A stretch of DNA of 64,000 nucleotides from Gammaproteobacteria bacterium (lineage in GTDB: Bacteria > Pseudomonadota > Gammaproteobacteria > Burkholderiales > Rhodocyclaceae), in contig JAHJVE010000003.1 in NCBI GenBank assembly GCA_018828385.1, forward strand, positions 1 to 64,000, given 5' to 3'. Position numbers and translations under genes: made by a program. Numbering within the stretch: position 1 is the first letter of the stretch; every line of letters begins with the position of its first letter. The notes beneath the pieces were generated by a model. It worked only from the letters and a program-made list of their open reading frames with translations, was not told the DNA's origin and did not search any database. Shown in pieces: positions 25,929 to 34,840 of this stretch.

Positions 25929-27713
25929 ATGAGCGACAAGAATATCGGCGAACATCGCCTGGCACTGAGCGAAGTGCTCGACTGGATGGTGGAGGATGGG
26001 CTGGTCAGCCAGGAGGCGGCTGATGCGCTCAAGAGCGAACGTCGTCTGCATGGCGGCAAGACGCATCCGCTGGTTGTCATTGCCGATCAAAAATGGCGCC
26101 AGGCTGGGCCGCCCATCCGCCTGCTCACGCTGGAGGTGTTGACCGAATGGCTGGCCGGCCACACTGGCCTCGACTACCAGCATATCGACCCGCTCAAGAT
26201 CGATTTCACCGGCGTCGCCGAGGTCATGTCGAGCGCCTATGCGGCGCGTTTCGGCATCCTGCCGGTGCAGGTGACGACGCGCGAGATCGTCATCGCCACG
26301 GCCGAGCCGTATGTGCGCGAATGGGTCGAGGAACTGCAGAATATCCTGCGCAAGCAGATTCGCCGGGTGATGGCCAATCCCGAGGACATCAGCCGTTACC
26401 TTGTCGAATTCTTCAACCTCGCCAAGTCGGTCAAGAAGGCGGCGGCCAAGGGCGAGGTGACGGCCGGCCTGTCGAGCTTCGAGCAACTGGTCGAACTGGG
26501 CAAGGTCAACAAACAGTTCGATGCCAACGACCAGCACATCGTCCACATCGTGGATTGGCTGTGGCAGTACGCCTTCGACCAGCGCGCGTCCGACATCCAC
26601 ATCGAGCCGCGGCGCACTCTCGGCATCGTCCGCTTCCGCATCGACGGCGTGCTGCATCAGGTTTACCAAATTCCGATGGCAGTCATGAACGCCATGACCA
26701 GCCGCATCAAGCTGCTTGGGCGCATGGATGTCATCGAAAAACGCCGGCCGCAGGATGGCCGGATCAAGACGCGGACGCCGGCCGGGCAGGAGGTTGAACT
26801 GCGTTTGTCCACGCTGCCGACGGCCTTTGGCGAAAAGCTCGTGATGCGGATTTTCGACCCGGAAGTGCTCGTGCGCGATTTCCGCTCGCTGGGCTTTTCG
26901 GATGAAGACCAGGCACGCTGGAAGCAGATGACGGCGACGCCGAACGGCATCATCCTGGTCACCGGCCCGACCGGTTCAGGCAAGACGACGACGCTCTATA
27001 CGACGCTCAAACAGCTGGCGACGCCGGAAGTGAATGTGTGCACGATTGAAGACCCGATCGAAATGGTCGAGGCGGCGTTCAACCAGATGCAGGTCCAGCA
27101 CAGCATCGAGCTCGGCTTTGCCGACGGCGTGCGCGCCCTCATGCGGCAGGACCCGGACATCGTCATGATCGGCGAAATCCGCGATCTCGAAACGGCCGAA
27201 ATGGCCATCCAGGCGGCCTTGACCGGTCACCTCGTGCTGTCGACGCTGCACACCAACGACGCGCCATCGGCGATTACCCGCCTGCTCGACCTCGGCGTGC
27301 CGGCTTATCTGATCAACTCGACGCTGCTCGGCGTCATGGCCCAGCGCCTCGTCCGCACGCTGTGCCCGCATTGCAAGAAGGCCGTGCCGATGCGCGAGGA
27401 ACAACGCGTCGCCTGGCGCGCGCTGGTCGCCCCTTGGAAGTCGGCCGAGCCGAGCCAGATCTGGCAGCCGGTCGGTTGCCTGGAATGCCGGATGACCGGC
27501 TATTCCGGCCGGGTCGGCGTCTATGAAATCCTGGTCAATTCGCCGGAAATCCGTCGCATGATCAAACCGCTCACTGAAATCCCCAAGCTGCGCGAACAGG
27601 CCTTCCGCGAAGGTATGCGCCCACTGCGCATTTCCGGTGCGCTCAAGGTGGCGCAGGGGATCACTTCGCTGGAAGAAGTGATCAAGGTCGTACCGCCGTC
27701 GGACGACAGCTAG
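25929..27713 (+). CDS. GspE/PilB-family secretion ATPase (orphan)
   Basis: A 594-aa hexameric ATPase of type II secretion or type IV pilus systems. It has an N-terminal MshEN-like domain (to about 150), Walker A GPTGSGKT (346-353), an Asp box (CTIEDPIE), Walker B IVMIGEIRD and a His box (LVLSTLHTND). A zinc tetracysteine (CPHC ... CLEC) lies near 480-520. I use the ATG at 25929; an in-frame start at 25869 adds a non-conserved leader. No gsp or pil gene is adjacent, so its partner system must be elsewhere. Confidence 0.9.
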   Translation: MSDKNIGEHRLALSEVLDWMVEDGLVSQEAADALKSERRLHGGKTHPLVVIADQKWRQAGPPIRLLTLEVLTEWLAGHTGLDYQHIDPLKIDFTGVAEVMSSAYAARFGILPVQVTTREIVIATAEPYVREWVEELQNILRKQIRRVMANPEDISRYLVEFFNLAKSVKKAAAKGEVTAGLSSFEQLVELGKVNKQFDANDQHIVHIVDWLWQYAFDQRASDIHIEPRRTLGIVRFRIDGVLHQVYQIPMAVMNAMTSRIKLLGRMDVIEKRRPQDGRIKTRTPAGQEVELRLSTLPTAFGEKLVMRIFDPEVLVRDFRSLGFSDEDQARWKQMTATPNGIILVTGPTGSGKTTTLYTTLKQLATPEVNVCTIEDPIEMVEAAFNQMQVQHSIELGFADGVRALMRQDPDIVMIGEIRDLETAEMAIQAALTGHLVLSTLHTNDAPSAITRLLDLGVPAYLINSTLLGVMAQRLVRTLCPHCKKAVPMREEQRVAWRALVAPWKSAEPSQIWQPVGCLECRMTGYSGRVGVYEILVNSPEIRRMIKPLTEIPKLREQAFREGMRPLRISGALKVAQGITSLEEVIKVVPPSDDS

Positions 27714-27714
27714 G

Positions 27715-27758
27715 CCGGCATTTCAATTTTGGCCGTTTTTCCCGGTTGACCGTAGCAG
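27715..27758 (+). repeat. Interspersed repeat, copy 6 (forward)
   Basis: GGCATTTCAATTTTGGCC, then GTTTTTCCCGGTTGACCGTAGCA. It begins right after the ATPase stop and ends two bases before the stop of the convergent DUF1841 gene, exactly filling the gap. Confidence 0.93.
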
Positions 27759-27759
27759 C

Positions 27760-28191
27760 CTAGATCAGGCTCGATTTGCGCTTCACCGCGTCGACGTAAG
27801 CCATCGCGTCCATCGGCTGGCCCTGGCTCTGGGCGCGCCAGATCGTTTCGCCCAGGCAGTCGAGCAGCACGTGCTCGGCGTCGTGCGGGTCCATGCGGGC
27901 GCGCAGTTGCTCGAAGGCCATGCGGATGCCCGGCGGCTGGTCGATGCTGACCTGCTCGTGGATGGCGAGGTGCAGCGAGAGGTGGAGGAAGGGGTTCATG
28001 GCCCCGCCTTCCGGAGTCCATTCCTTGTCGACAGCAGCCTTCGGATCGTTGAGCAGGGCGTGGTATTCCGGGTGGCGGGCGGCGATGTCGGCGGCGGTGA
28101 CTTCGGCGCCGACCAGCGGCAGGCGGTCGATGTGCTTTTTCCAGGCATCGCAAAAGAAGAGGCGGACCTGCTCGCGGGAGGGATTAAACAT
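27760..28191 (-). CDS. DUF1841 family protein
   Basis: A 143-aa cytosolic protein with the family's MFNPSREQVRLFFCDAWKK start and the HLSLHLAIHEQ histidine-rich helix near residue 75. Function unknown; the His pattern might bind metal. Its start overlaps the FIST gene stop by 8 bases, and the FIST gene overlaps nth, so the three are one operon. Confidence 0.85.
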   Translation of the reverse strand: MFNPSREQVRLFFCDAWKKHIDRLPLVGAEVTAADIAARHPEYHALLNDPKAAVDKEWTPEGGAMNPFLHLSLHLAIHEQVSIDQPPGIRMAFEQLRARMDPHDAEHVLLDCLGETIWRAQSQGQPMDAMAYVDAVKRKSSLI

Positions 28192-29200
28192 GAGCGCTTT
28201 CGAACAATAAGGTGAGTGCAGTGTTGTGGAACAGGCGGTTGTGCCCGGTCAGCGGCGCGATTTGCCCGGTACCGTAGGCGCCGAGCAAGGGCGTGTCGGG
28301 GAAGGTCTCGCGGAAGGCGACGAGGTCGCGGTCGTCGTTGCCGTAGAACAGCGGGCCGCGGCCGATGCAGGAAAACATCAGGGCGAAATTTGGCTGTTTT
28401 TCCCGGTTGACCGTAGCAGTCAGCATTTCACGCATTTCCTGCTCGGCGGCGAGCGGCTGGCGAATGGCCCAGGTCAGCATCTCGCCTTCGTTGAGGTTGT
28501 CGGCCAGGGTCAGCGAGCCATCGGCATTGGCCGAGAGGATGGCGATGCCCGGCACGTCGGTCTGGCGCAGCGCGGCGATCAGGTGCAGGGGCGGGCGCTC
28601 GCGCAAATCGGCGGGCAGGGCGCGGCGCAGGCTGTCGACGGCGCTGTGGCCGCCAAGGCGGCGTAATTCGTAGCCGGCGCATTGCTCGACGGGCTGTGCC
28701 TCGCCAAGCAGGCGCAGGCCCGACGAGCGGACCAGCCGGGCGTTCAGGCCGGGCAGGCTGAACTCGGCGCAGCCGTTGTCCGCTGTGCGGCCATGCGACC
28801 AGGCGGCCGCGTCGGTGTCGAGCAGGCCGACGCGGGCCGAGCCATCCTGCCACTCGAAGGGCAGCCGGCCGTGGCCGCTGAAGGAGAGCATTGGCGATTC
28901 AGCTGGCGCATTGCCGGCCGGCGTTGAATAAACGAGGGCCGCCGCCGTCGGTTGATCGAGACGCCAGCCGCGCTCGGTAAACAGCCCGCTGGCCGTGCCG
29001 CCGCTGACCGTCAGGCAGCCGGCGGCGCGCGCTGCGGCGAGCACGGCGGGCTGTGGATTTCGGCTGAAGTCGTGGGTCAGAAAAAGGATGACGTTGTCGG
29101 CGCGCTCCAGCCCGGCGGCGGCCAGCGCCGCCTGGACGGCGGCCTGGGCCAGTTCCGCTTCCGGCCGCTGGCCGGCAACGAGGGCGGTGGCGACTTTCAT
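28184..29200 (-). CDS. FIST-domain sensory protein carrying a repeat-encoded segment
   Basis: A 338-aa FIST protein: FIST_N (LFLTHDFSRNPQPAVLAAAR, about 40-60; SGGTASGLFTERG) and FIST_C with the ALMFSCIGRGPLFYG signature (about 272-286) near the end. FIST domains are thought to sense small ligands such as amino acids. The ATG at 29198-29200 overlaps the nth stop (ATGA), so I prefer it to an in-frame Met eight residues earlier. Residues about 261-272 (TATVNREKQPNF) are encoded by repeat copy 7 read in antisense, joining directly to the conserved signature. Confidence 0.85.
   Translation of the reverse strand: MKVATALVAGQRPEAELAQAAVQAALAAAGLERADNVILFLTHDFSRNPQPAVLAAARAAGCLTVSGGTASGLFTERGWRLDQPTAAALVYSTPAGNAPAESPMLSFSGHGRLPFEWQDGSARVGLLDTDAAAWSHGRTADNGCAEFSLPGLNARLVRSSGLRLLGEAQPVEQCAGYELRRLGGHSAVDSLRRALPADLRERPPLHLIAALRQTDVPGIAILSANADGSLTLADNLNEGEMLTWAIRQPLAAEQEMREMLTATVNREKQPNFALMFSCIGRGPLFYGNDDRDLVAFRETFPDTPLLGAYGTGQIAPLTGHNRLFHNTALTLLFESAHV
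28384..28419 (+). repeat. Interspersed repeat, copy 7, inside the FIST gene
   Basis: CGAAATTTGGCTGTTTTTCCCGG then TTGACCGTAGCAG. It lies wholly within the coding region and keeps the minus-strand frame open. Confidence 0.9.
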
Positions 29201-29829
29201 ACGCTCTTGCTCCGGCAACTGCATAGGTCGAGCACGATGCAGTGCCCGCAGTCCGGTTTGCGCGCCTTGCAGACGTAGCGGCCGTGCAGGATCAGCCAGT
29301 GATGGGCATCCTTCTTGAATGCGTCGGGCGTCACCTTGAGCAGCTTCTTTTCGACTTCCTCGACGGTCTTGCCGGGAGCCAGCCCGGTACGGTTGCCAAG
29401 GCGGAAGATGTGCGTGTCGACGGCGATGGTCGGCTGGCCGAAGGCCGTGTTGAGCACGACATTGGCCGTCTTGCGGCCGACGCCGGGCAAGGCTTCGAGG
29501 GCAGCGCGGTCGGCCGGTACCTCGCCGTCGTGCAGCTCAAGCAGCATGCGGCAGGTGGCAATGACGTTTTTGGCCTTGGTCCGGTACAGGCCGATGGTCT
29601 TGATGTATTCGGTCAGCCCCTCTTCGCCGAGCGCCAGCATGGCGGACGGCGTCGGGGCGACCGGATAGAGCCTGGCCGTCGCCTTGTTGACGCCGACGTC
29701 AGTGGCCTGCGCCGAGAGGATGACGGCGATCAGCAACTGGAAGGGGGTGGCGTAGTGCAGCTCGGTGGTCGGCGCCGGATTGGCGTCGCGCAGGCGGGAG
29801 TAGAACTGCTCGATGTCGGGTTTTTTCAC
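29197..29829 (-). CDS. nth: Endonuclease III
   Basis: A 210-aa DNA glycosylase/AP lyase for oxidised pyrimidines. Helix-hairpin-helix LPGVGRKTANVV holds the catalytic Lys, VDTHIFRLGNR the catalytic Asp, and the C-terminus has the 4Fe-4S loop CKARKPDCGHCIVLDLC (C-x6-C-x2-C-x5-C). Length is normal. First gene of nth-FIST-DUF1841; divergent from the diguanylate cyclase with an 87-base gap. Confidence 0.96.
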   Translation of the reverse strand: MKKPDIEQFYSRLRDANPAPTTELHYATPFQLLIAVILSAQATDVGVNKATARLYPVAPTPSAMLALGEEGLTEYIKTIGLYRTKAKNVIATCRMLLELHDGEVPADRAALEALPGVGRKTANVVLNTAFGQPTIAVDTHIFRLGNRTGLAPGKTVEEVEKKLLKVTPDAFKKDAHHWLILHGRYVCKARKPDCGHCIVLDLCSCRSKSV

Positions 29830-29916
29830 GAAGGGGGCTTGGGTGGATTGTCAGGCGCGGCGGGATGCGCCTATATTGTCACAAACAATTCTACCCGACA
29901 GAGAAGGCGGACCTCC

Positions 29917-31353
29917 ATGCCGCGTACAACAGATGGCAACAGCATTGCCCTGACGCAATTGGTTGAAGGCAATCCGGTGGCGACCATCGTCATCGATGCC
30001 GAACACCGGGTCACCCACTGGAACCGGGCTTGCGCCGTGCTGACCGGCGTCTCGGCCGCCGAGATGATCGGCAATTCCGAGCAATGGCGGGCCTTCTACG
30101 ATGCGCCCCGGCCGATCATGGCCGATCTGGTGGTCGATGGCGCACTCGATGCAGCGAGCCAGGAAGGCTATGCCGGCCCGAGTGGCGAGCGGAATTTTTT
30201 CAAGAAAATCAGGCCTTCCGCGTTGCTCGACGATGCCTTCGAGGCAGAGGATTTCTTCCCGGCCTTCGGCCAGGGGGGGCGCTGGCTGATCATTACCGCC
30301 ACCGCCATACGTAACACGGCGGGCGACATCGTCGGGGCCATCGAAACCCTGCAGGATGTCACCGAGCGGCGGCGCGCCGAGGCGGCGTTGCGCGAGAGCG
30401 AGGCTTATCTGGCGCAAATTGTCGATGGTTCATCGGTGGCGACACTGGTCATCGATGCCGGACACCGCGTCACGCACTGGAATCGCGCCTGCGAGGCGAT
30501 GACCGGGACGCTGGCCCGCGAGGTCATCGGCACCAATGGTCAGTGGAAAGCCTTCTACCCTTCAAAGCGGCCGATCATGGCCGATCTGGTCCTTGATGAC
30601 GCCAACGAGAATGCCGTCGACCGGCTCTATCACGGCCGTTTCCAGCCTTCCATGCTGATCCCGGGCGGCTACGAGGCTGAGGATTTCTTCCCGCATTTCG
30701 GCGACAGCGGTCGCTGGTTGTTTTTTACCGCGGCCCCCTTGCGCAATGCGGCCGGCGAAGTGGTTGGCGCGCTTGAAACCCTGCAGGACGTGAGCGAGCG
30801 CCGCCGGGCCGAGGAGGCGCTGCGCGAAAGCGAGGAGCGCTATCGCAGCCTGAGCCAGACCGATTCGCTGACCGGCCTGTACAACTCCCGCTACCTGCGC
30901 GAGCGCCTGCCCGGGGAACTGGAACGCGCGGCGCGCTATGGCCGGCCGCTGGCGCTGCTGGTTCTCGATTGCGACAATTTCAAGAGCATCAACGATTGCC
31001 ATGGTCACCTCGAAGGCGACAAGGTCTTGCAAAACTTGGCGACGGTGATCCGGCAGTGCTTGCGCCGTTCGGACAGCGCCTTTCGTTACGGCGGTGAGGA
31101 GTTCGTCGTCTTGCTGCCGGAGGCCGATGCCGTGGCGGCCCAAGCCTTCGCCGAGCGCCTTCGCAGCATGTTCGCAGAGCAGGAAACCCTGTCGCCGGCA
31201 GGGGAGAGAATCTGCTGTACGGTCAGTATCGGCGTTGCCCGCCATCTGCCGAGCGATACAGAAAGCAGTTTGATTCGCCGGGCCGACGATGCCTGCTATG
31301 CGGCCAAGCAGCAGGGCAAGAACTGTGTGGTGCTGGCCGGTTCAGTCGTTTGA
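29917..31353 (+). CDS. Diguanylate cyclase with two tandem PAS domains
   Basis: A 478-aa soluble protein. Two closely similar PAS modules (about 15-155 and 160-300) share the core HRVTHWNRAC...RPIMADLV and the EAEDFFP..F segment, a recent internal duplication. Each ends with an ETLQDVxERRRAE linker. The GGDEF domain has GGEEF (392-396) and an RxxD product-inhibition site (R383-D386), so it should make c-di-GMP with feedback. The reading frame is open far upstream, but the ATG at 29917 starts the PAS-homologous part. It converges with, and overlaps by 12 bases, the RlmN-like gene. Confidence 0.92.
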   Translation: MPRTTDGNSIALTQLVEGNPVATIVIDAEHRVTHWNRACAVLTGVSAAEMIGNSEQWRAFYDAPRPIMADLVVDGALDAASQEGYAGPSGERNFFKKIRPSALLDDAFEAEDFFPAFGQGGRWLIITATAIRNTAGDIVGAIETLQDVTERRRAEAALRESEAYLAQIVDGSSVATLVIDAGHRVTHWNRACEAMTGTLAREVIGTNGQWKAFYPSKRPIMADLVLDDANENAVDRLYHGRFQPSMLIPGGYEAEDFFPHFGDSGRWLFFTAAPLRNAAGEVVGALETLQDVSERRRAEEALRESEERYRSLSQTDSLTGLYNSRYLRERLPGELERAARYGRPLALLVLDCDNFKSINDCHGHLEGDKVLQNLATVIRQCLRRSDSAFRYGGEEFVVLLPEADAVAAQAFAERLRSMFAEQETLSPAGERICCTVSIGVARHLPSDTESSLIRRADDACYAAKQQGKNCVVLAGSVV

Positions 31354-32433
31354 GCCGGCGTCCGGCAGATTTTGTTTTTGGCCATTTTTTACGCTTTGCG
31401 TAGTAAACCCGGTTGACCGTAGCAATGGCCGGGCGCTTTCGCGGGCGCGCAATTGGCCGCAGCCGCCATCGACATCCTGTCCCGCCGAGTTGCGCACCGT
31501 CGTCCGGACGCCCCGGGCGTGCAGATAGCGGGTCAGTTCGGTAATCCGGTCGACCGATGGGCGACGGTAGGACAGGGCAGCCGTGGCGTTGTACGGGATC
31601 AGGTTCATGATCGCGTACTTGCCGCTGAGCAGGCGGACGATGCCGTCCATTTCTTCAAAGCTGTCGTTTATTCCGTCGAGCAGCGTCCATTGGTACTGGA
31701 TCGGGTAGCTCGTCGTCCGGGCGTAACGTTCGGCCAGTTCGACCAGTTCGGCCGGGGCGATGCGCGAGGCCTTGGGCAGCAACTCGGCGCGCAGTTCGGC
31801 GCGGGTCGAGTGCAGTGAAATGGCCAGCGCCGGCTTGACCGTTTCCTGCGGCAGGCGCTCGAAAACGCGCAAATCGCCGACCGTCGAGAAAACCAGGTTC
31901 TTGTGGCCGATGCCGCCGGCCGTGCCAAGCAGATCGATGGCTTCGAGCACGTTGTCTATATTGTGCGACGGCTCGCCCATGCCCATGAAAACAACGCGTG
32001 TCACCTTGCGCCGGGCCCGACCGAGGATGACCTGGGCGACCATTTCGCCGCTGCTCACCTGGCGCAGCAGGCCGTCGCGGCCGGTCATGCAGAAGGTGCA
32101 GCCAACGGCGCAGCCAATCTGTGTCGAAATGCACAAACCATCGCGCGGCAGCAGCACGCTTTCGACGGTCTGGCCATCGGCCAGTTCGACGAGCAGGCGC
32201 GACGAGCCATCCTCGCCCGGGTGTTCGGAGCGGACGCGGGCCAGCCCGGAGAGTTCATCGTGCAAGCCGGGCAGTGCATTGCGCAAGGCTTGCGGCAGGT
32301 AGGTTTCCGGCGGCTGGTGGCGCGGCCCGGCATCGAGCGGTTTGCCCTGCGCCCAGGCGCGCATGACGCGGTCGACGTGGCAATCCTTGGCGCCGGTGGC
32401 GAACAGCGACTGGCGGATGGTTTCGATGCGCAT
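31342..32433 (-). CDS. Radical SAM RNA methyltransferase, RlmN/Cfr family
   Basis: A 363-aa enzyme with the radical SAM CxxxCxxC motif (C108, C112, C115), GMGEPSHNID, STVGDL, ISLHST, and the second catalytic Cys in DGGCGQLRA (C325). RlmN and Cfr methylate A2503 of 23S rRNA; RlmN also acts on some tRNAs. The N-terminal domain is short, and NSAGQDVDGG departs from the usual RlmN motif, so this may be a paralogue rather than the housekeeping RlmN. Residues about 336-355 come from repeat copy 8 and replace the normal C-terminus. It follows rnfE after 42 bases. Confidence 0.85.
   Translation of the reverse strand: MRIETIRQSLFATGAKDCHVDRVMRAWAQGKPLDAGPRHQPPETYLPQALRNALPGLHDELSGLARVRSEHPGEDGSSRLLVELADGQTVESVLLPRDGLCISTQIGCAVGCTFCMTGRDGLLRQVSSGEMVAQVILGRARRKVTRVVFMGMGEPSHNIDNVLEAIDLLGTAGGIGHKNLVFSTVGDLRVFERLPQETVKPALAISLHSTRAELRAELLPKASRIAPAELVELAERYARTTSYPIQYQWTLLDGINDSFEEMDGIVRLLSGKYAIMNLIPYNATAALSYRRPSVDRITELTRYLHARGVRTTVRNSAGQDVDGGCGQLRARESARPLLRSTGFTTQSVKNGQKQNLPDAGSND
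31370..31426 (+). repeat. Interspersed repeat, copy 8, with internal insertion, in the RlmN-like 3' end
   Basis: TTTTTGGCCATTTTTT, then an extra ACGCTTTGCGTAGTAAA, then CCCGGTTGACCGTAGCA. The insert contains TACGC TTT GCGTA, a small hairpin. The copy encodes the last part of the methyltransferase. Confidence 0.85.
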
Positions 32434-32475
32434 GCGGGCGGTTTCGTCAGGCCCGCAAGGGGCGGCCGGGAAGGA

Positions 32476-33165
32476 TCAGTGGCAGCCGAGCGCTTCGACC
32501 GGGGCCGGCGGCTTCTGCTTGGCGCGCGCGGCGGCGCGGGCTTCGATCCAGTTTTTCCAGGCAATCAGGCAGCCGAGCAGGATGAAGGCGCCGGGCGGCA
32601 GCAGGGCGAGCAGGAAGCCGGGATAGCTTTCCGGCAGGACCTGGATCGGCTGCAGGCTGGGGAAAACCATGTCGATGCCGCCGAGCAGGGTGCCGCTGCC
32701 GAAAAATTCGCGCAGGGTGCCGAGCAGGGCCAGTGTCCACAGCATGCCGAGGCCCATGAAAATGCCATCGAAAGTCGATTGCAGCGGCGGATTCTTGTTG
32801 GCAAAGGCTTCGACGCGGGCGAGCACGATGCAGTTGGTGACGATCAGCGGAATGAAGATGCCGAGCACCAGGTAGAGTTCGTGCAGGTTGGCGTTGAACA
32901 GCAGGTCGACGACGGTAACCAAGGCGGCAACGATCAGGATGAAGACGGGGATGCGGATTTCGTGCGGAATGAAATTGCGCAGCGAGGCGACGGCGACGTT
33001 GGCGACGGCCATGACGATGATCGTCGCCAGCGATAGCATGACGCCATTGACCATGTTGGTGGTCACCGCCAGCAGCGGGCACAGGCCGAGCAACTGGACG
33101 AGGGAGCTGTTCTGTTTCCAGATGCCGTTGCCGGCGATGCTCTTCAATTCGTCACGCGTGATCAT
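32476..33165 (-). CDS. rnfE: Rnf complex subunit RnfE
   Basis: A 229-aa integral membrane subunit with six hydrophobic helices (NSSLVQLLGLCPLLAVT start, the RnfA/RnfE family signature; IPLIVTNCIVLARVEAFANKN). Rnf couples electron flow between ferredoxin and NADH to ion movement across the inner membrane. It overlaps rnfG by 4 bases and ends the rnf set. Confidence 0.95.
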   Translation of the reverse strand: MITRDELKSIAGNGIWKQNSSLVQLLGLCPLLAVTTNMVNGVMLSLATIIVMAVANVAVASLRNFIPHEIRIPVFILIVAALVTVVDLLFNANLHELYLVLGIFIPLIVTNCIVLARVEAFANKNPPLQSTFDGIFMGLGMLWTLALLGTLREFFGSGTLLGGIDMVFPSLQPIQVLPESYPGFLLALLPPGAFILLGCLIAWKNWIEARAAARAKQKPPAPVEALGCH

Positions 33166-33827
33166 TTGGCGGCTCCTTCGGCGAACAGTCGGTCACGGTT
33201 GGCCTCGGCCCATTTGACGGCCTTCAGCACGGCTTTCGATACGGCGCGCGGAGTCACGGTGGCGCCGGCGTGATAGTCGATCTGGCCGCCATCCTTCCGG
33301 ACCTTCCACGCCATGTCGGCGACCTTGGCCAGCGACATGCCGTTGAACTGGGTGATCCACGGCCGGGCCTTGTTCTTGTCCTTGCGGGGATCGACGTAAT
33401 CGCCGAGGCCGGGCGTTTCCCGGTGCTGCGTGACGCGCACGCCGGCCACTTCGCCGTTGGCGCGGATGGCGACGATGAGCTTCACCTTGCCGGCGTAACC
33501 GTCCGGCGCCACCGCCTCGAAAACCAGGGCGACCGGCTGGCCAGCCTTGCGGGCGCGAAACAGCGTCGTCGGGTCTTTTAGACCGAGTTCCGGCGTCGCC
33601 GGCAGGGCGACGATGTCTTCGAGCAGGGCGTTGTCGTACTCGCTGCGCGGCAGCACTTCGTCGACCAGCTTCATTTTTTCTTCGGTGGCCGAGGCTTCAA
33701 TGGCCGGCTTGGTCCACAAATAGGCGGCGGAAAGCAGGCCGGTGAAAATGGCCACGAAAACGAACAGCGTGGCCGCCGTACGCACGGCCATGACCGGGGC
33801 GGTGTATTCCTTCGGCGCGCTGGTCAT
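33162..33827 (-). CDS. rnfG: Rnf complex subunit RnfG
   Basis: A 221-aa subunit with one N-terminal TM helix (TLFVFVAIFTGLLSAAYL) and a periplasmic FMN-binding domain. The covalent flavin site is YHAGATVTPRA, with Thr in the SGAT-like motif, near residue 187. The ATG at 33825-33827 overlaps the rnfD stop, so the longer open frame upstream is not used. Confidence 0.95.
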   Translation of the reverse strand: MTSAPKEYTAPVMAVRTAATLFVFVAIFTGLLSAAYLWTKPAIEASATEEKMKLVDEVLPRSEYDNALLEDIVALPATPELGLKDPTTLFRARKAGQPVALVFEAVAPDGYAGKVKLIVAIRANGEVAGVRVTQHRETPGLGDYVDPRKDKNKARPWITQFNGMSLAKVADMAWKVRKDGGQIDYHAGATVTPRAVSKAVLKAVKWAEANRDRLFAEGAAK

Positions 33828-34840
33828 GCCTTGTCCTTCATGCCGAACACCGGGGGCTGGGTGAGCAGGTCGATGACCGGAGCCGAGAGGTTCATGAGCA
33901 GCACGGCAAAGGCGACGCCATCCGGGTAACCGCCGAAAACGCGGATGATGTAGGCGAGCAGGCCACAGCCGGCGCCGAAGATCAGCTTGCCGCGCGGTGT
34001 CGTGCAGCCGGAAACCGGGTCGGTGGCGATGAAGAAGGCGCCGAGCATGGCGCCGCCGGAGAGCAGGTGAAAGAGCGGGCTGGCGAACTGGGCCGGGTTG
34101 TAGAGCCAGAGCGCGCCGGAAATCAGGCTCAGGGAACCGACGAAGGCGAGCGGCACGTGCCAGGTGATGAGCTGGCGATGCCACAGCCACAGGCCGCCGA
34201 GCAGGTAGCCGCCGGCCACCCATTCCCAGCCGCGACCGGCGAAGTTGCCGTAGATGTCCTGGTTGGCGAGCAGCGTGCTGACATCGAAACTGCCTTCGCC
34301 GAGCTTGAGCGCAGTTTTCATCGCATCGAGCGGCGTTGCGCCGGACAGGGCATCGACCCGCGGCGCCCAGCCCAGAATGATGTTCATCTGGTCAATCAGG
34401 CCCAGTTGCAGGCCGACGCTGGGCCACTGCGACATCAGCGCCGGGAAGGCGACGATGCACACGGCAAAGGCGACCATGGCCGGGTTGAACGGGTTCTGGC
34501 CCAGCCCGCCGTAGAGGTGCTTGGCGACAACGACGGCGAATGCAGTGCCGGTGACGACCAGCCACCACGGTGCCAGCGGCGGGAAAGTCAGGGCGATCAG
34601 CCAGGCGGTGACGATGGCCGAGCCATCGGTCAGGAAGAGGGCCAGCGGTTTGCCGCGCAGCGTGAGCATGACGGCTTCGGCAGCCAGCGCGGCGAGCGTG
34701 GCGATGACCAGCTGGACGAGGATGGCCGGGCCGACCAGGCTGGCATAGGCGGCAATGCCCGGAATCAGCGCGACGCAGACCTGGATCATGACCTGGCTGA
34801 CGCTGGCGTCTTTGAGAAGGAAAGGGGCGGGGGCGAACAT
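33824..34840 (-). CDS. rnfD: Rnf complex subunit RnfD
   Basis: A 338-aa multi-spanning membrane subunit related to NqrB. It carries the covalent FMN threonine in DALSGATPLDAMK (about residue 160) and about nine helices. It overlaps rnfG and shares one base with the rnfC stop. Confidence 0.95.
   Translation of the reverse strand: MFAPAPFLLKDASVSQVMIQVCVALIPGIAAYASLVGPAILVQLVIATLAALAAEAVMLTLRGKPLALFLTDGSAIVTAWLIALTFPPLAPWWLVVTGTAFAVVVAKHLYGGLGQNPFNPAMVAFAVCIVAFPALMSQWPSVGLQLGLIDQMNIILGWAPRVDALSGATPLDAMKTALKLGEGSFDVSTLLANQDIYGNFAGRGWEWVAGGYLLGGLWLWHRQLITWHVPLAFVGSLSLISGALWLYNPAQFASPLFHLLSGGAMLGAFFIATDPVSGCTTPRGKLIFGAGCGLLAYIIRVFGGYPDGVAFAVLLMNLSAPVIDLLTQPPVFGMKDKA

Noticed and set aside
29242..29916. 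Upstream extension of the PAS-GGDEF protein by 225 residues
   Set aside because: It overlaps nth on the other strand and has shadow-frame composition; PAS similarity starts at the ATG at 29917.
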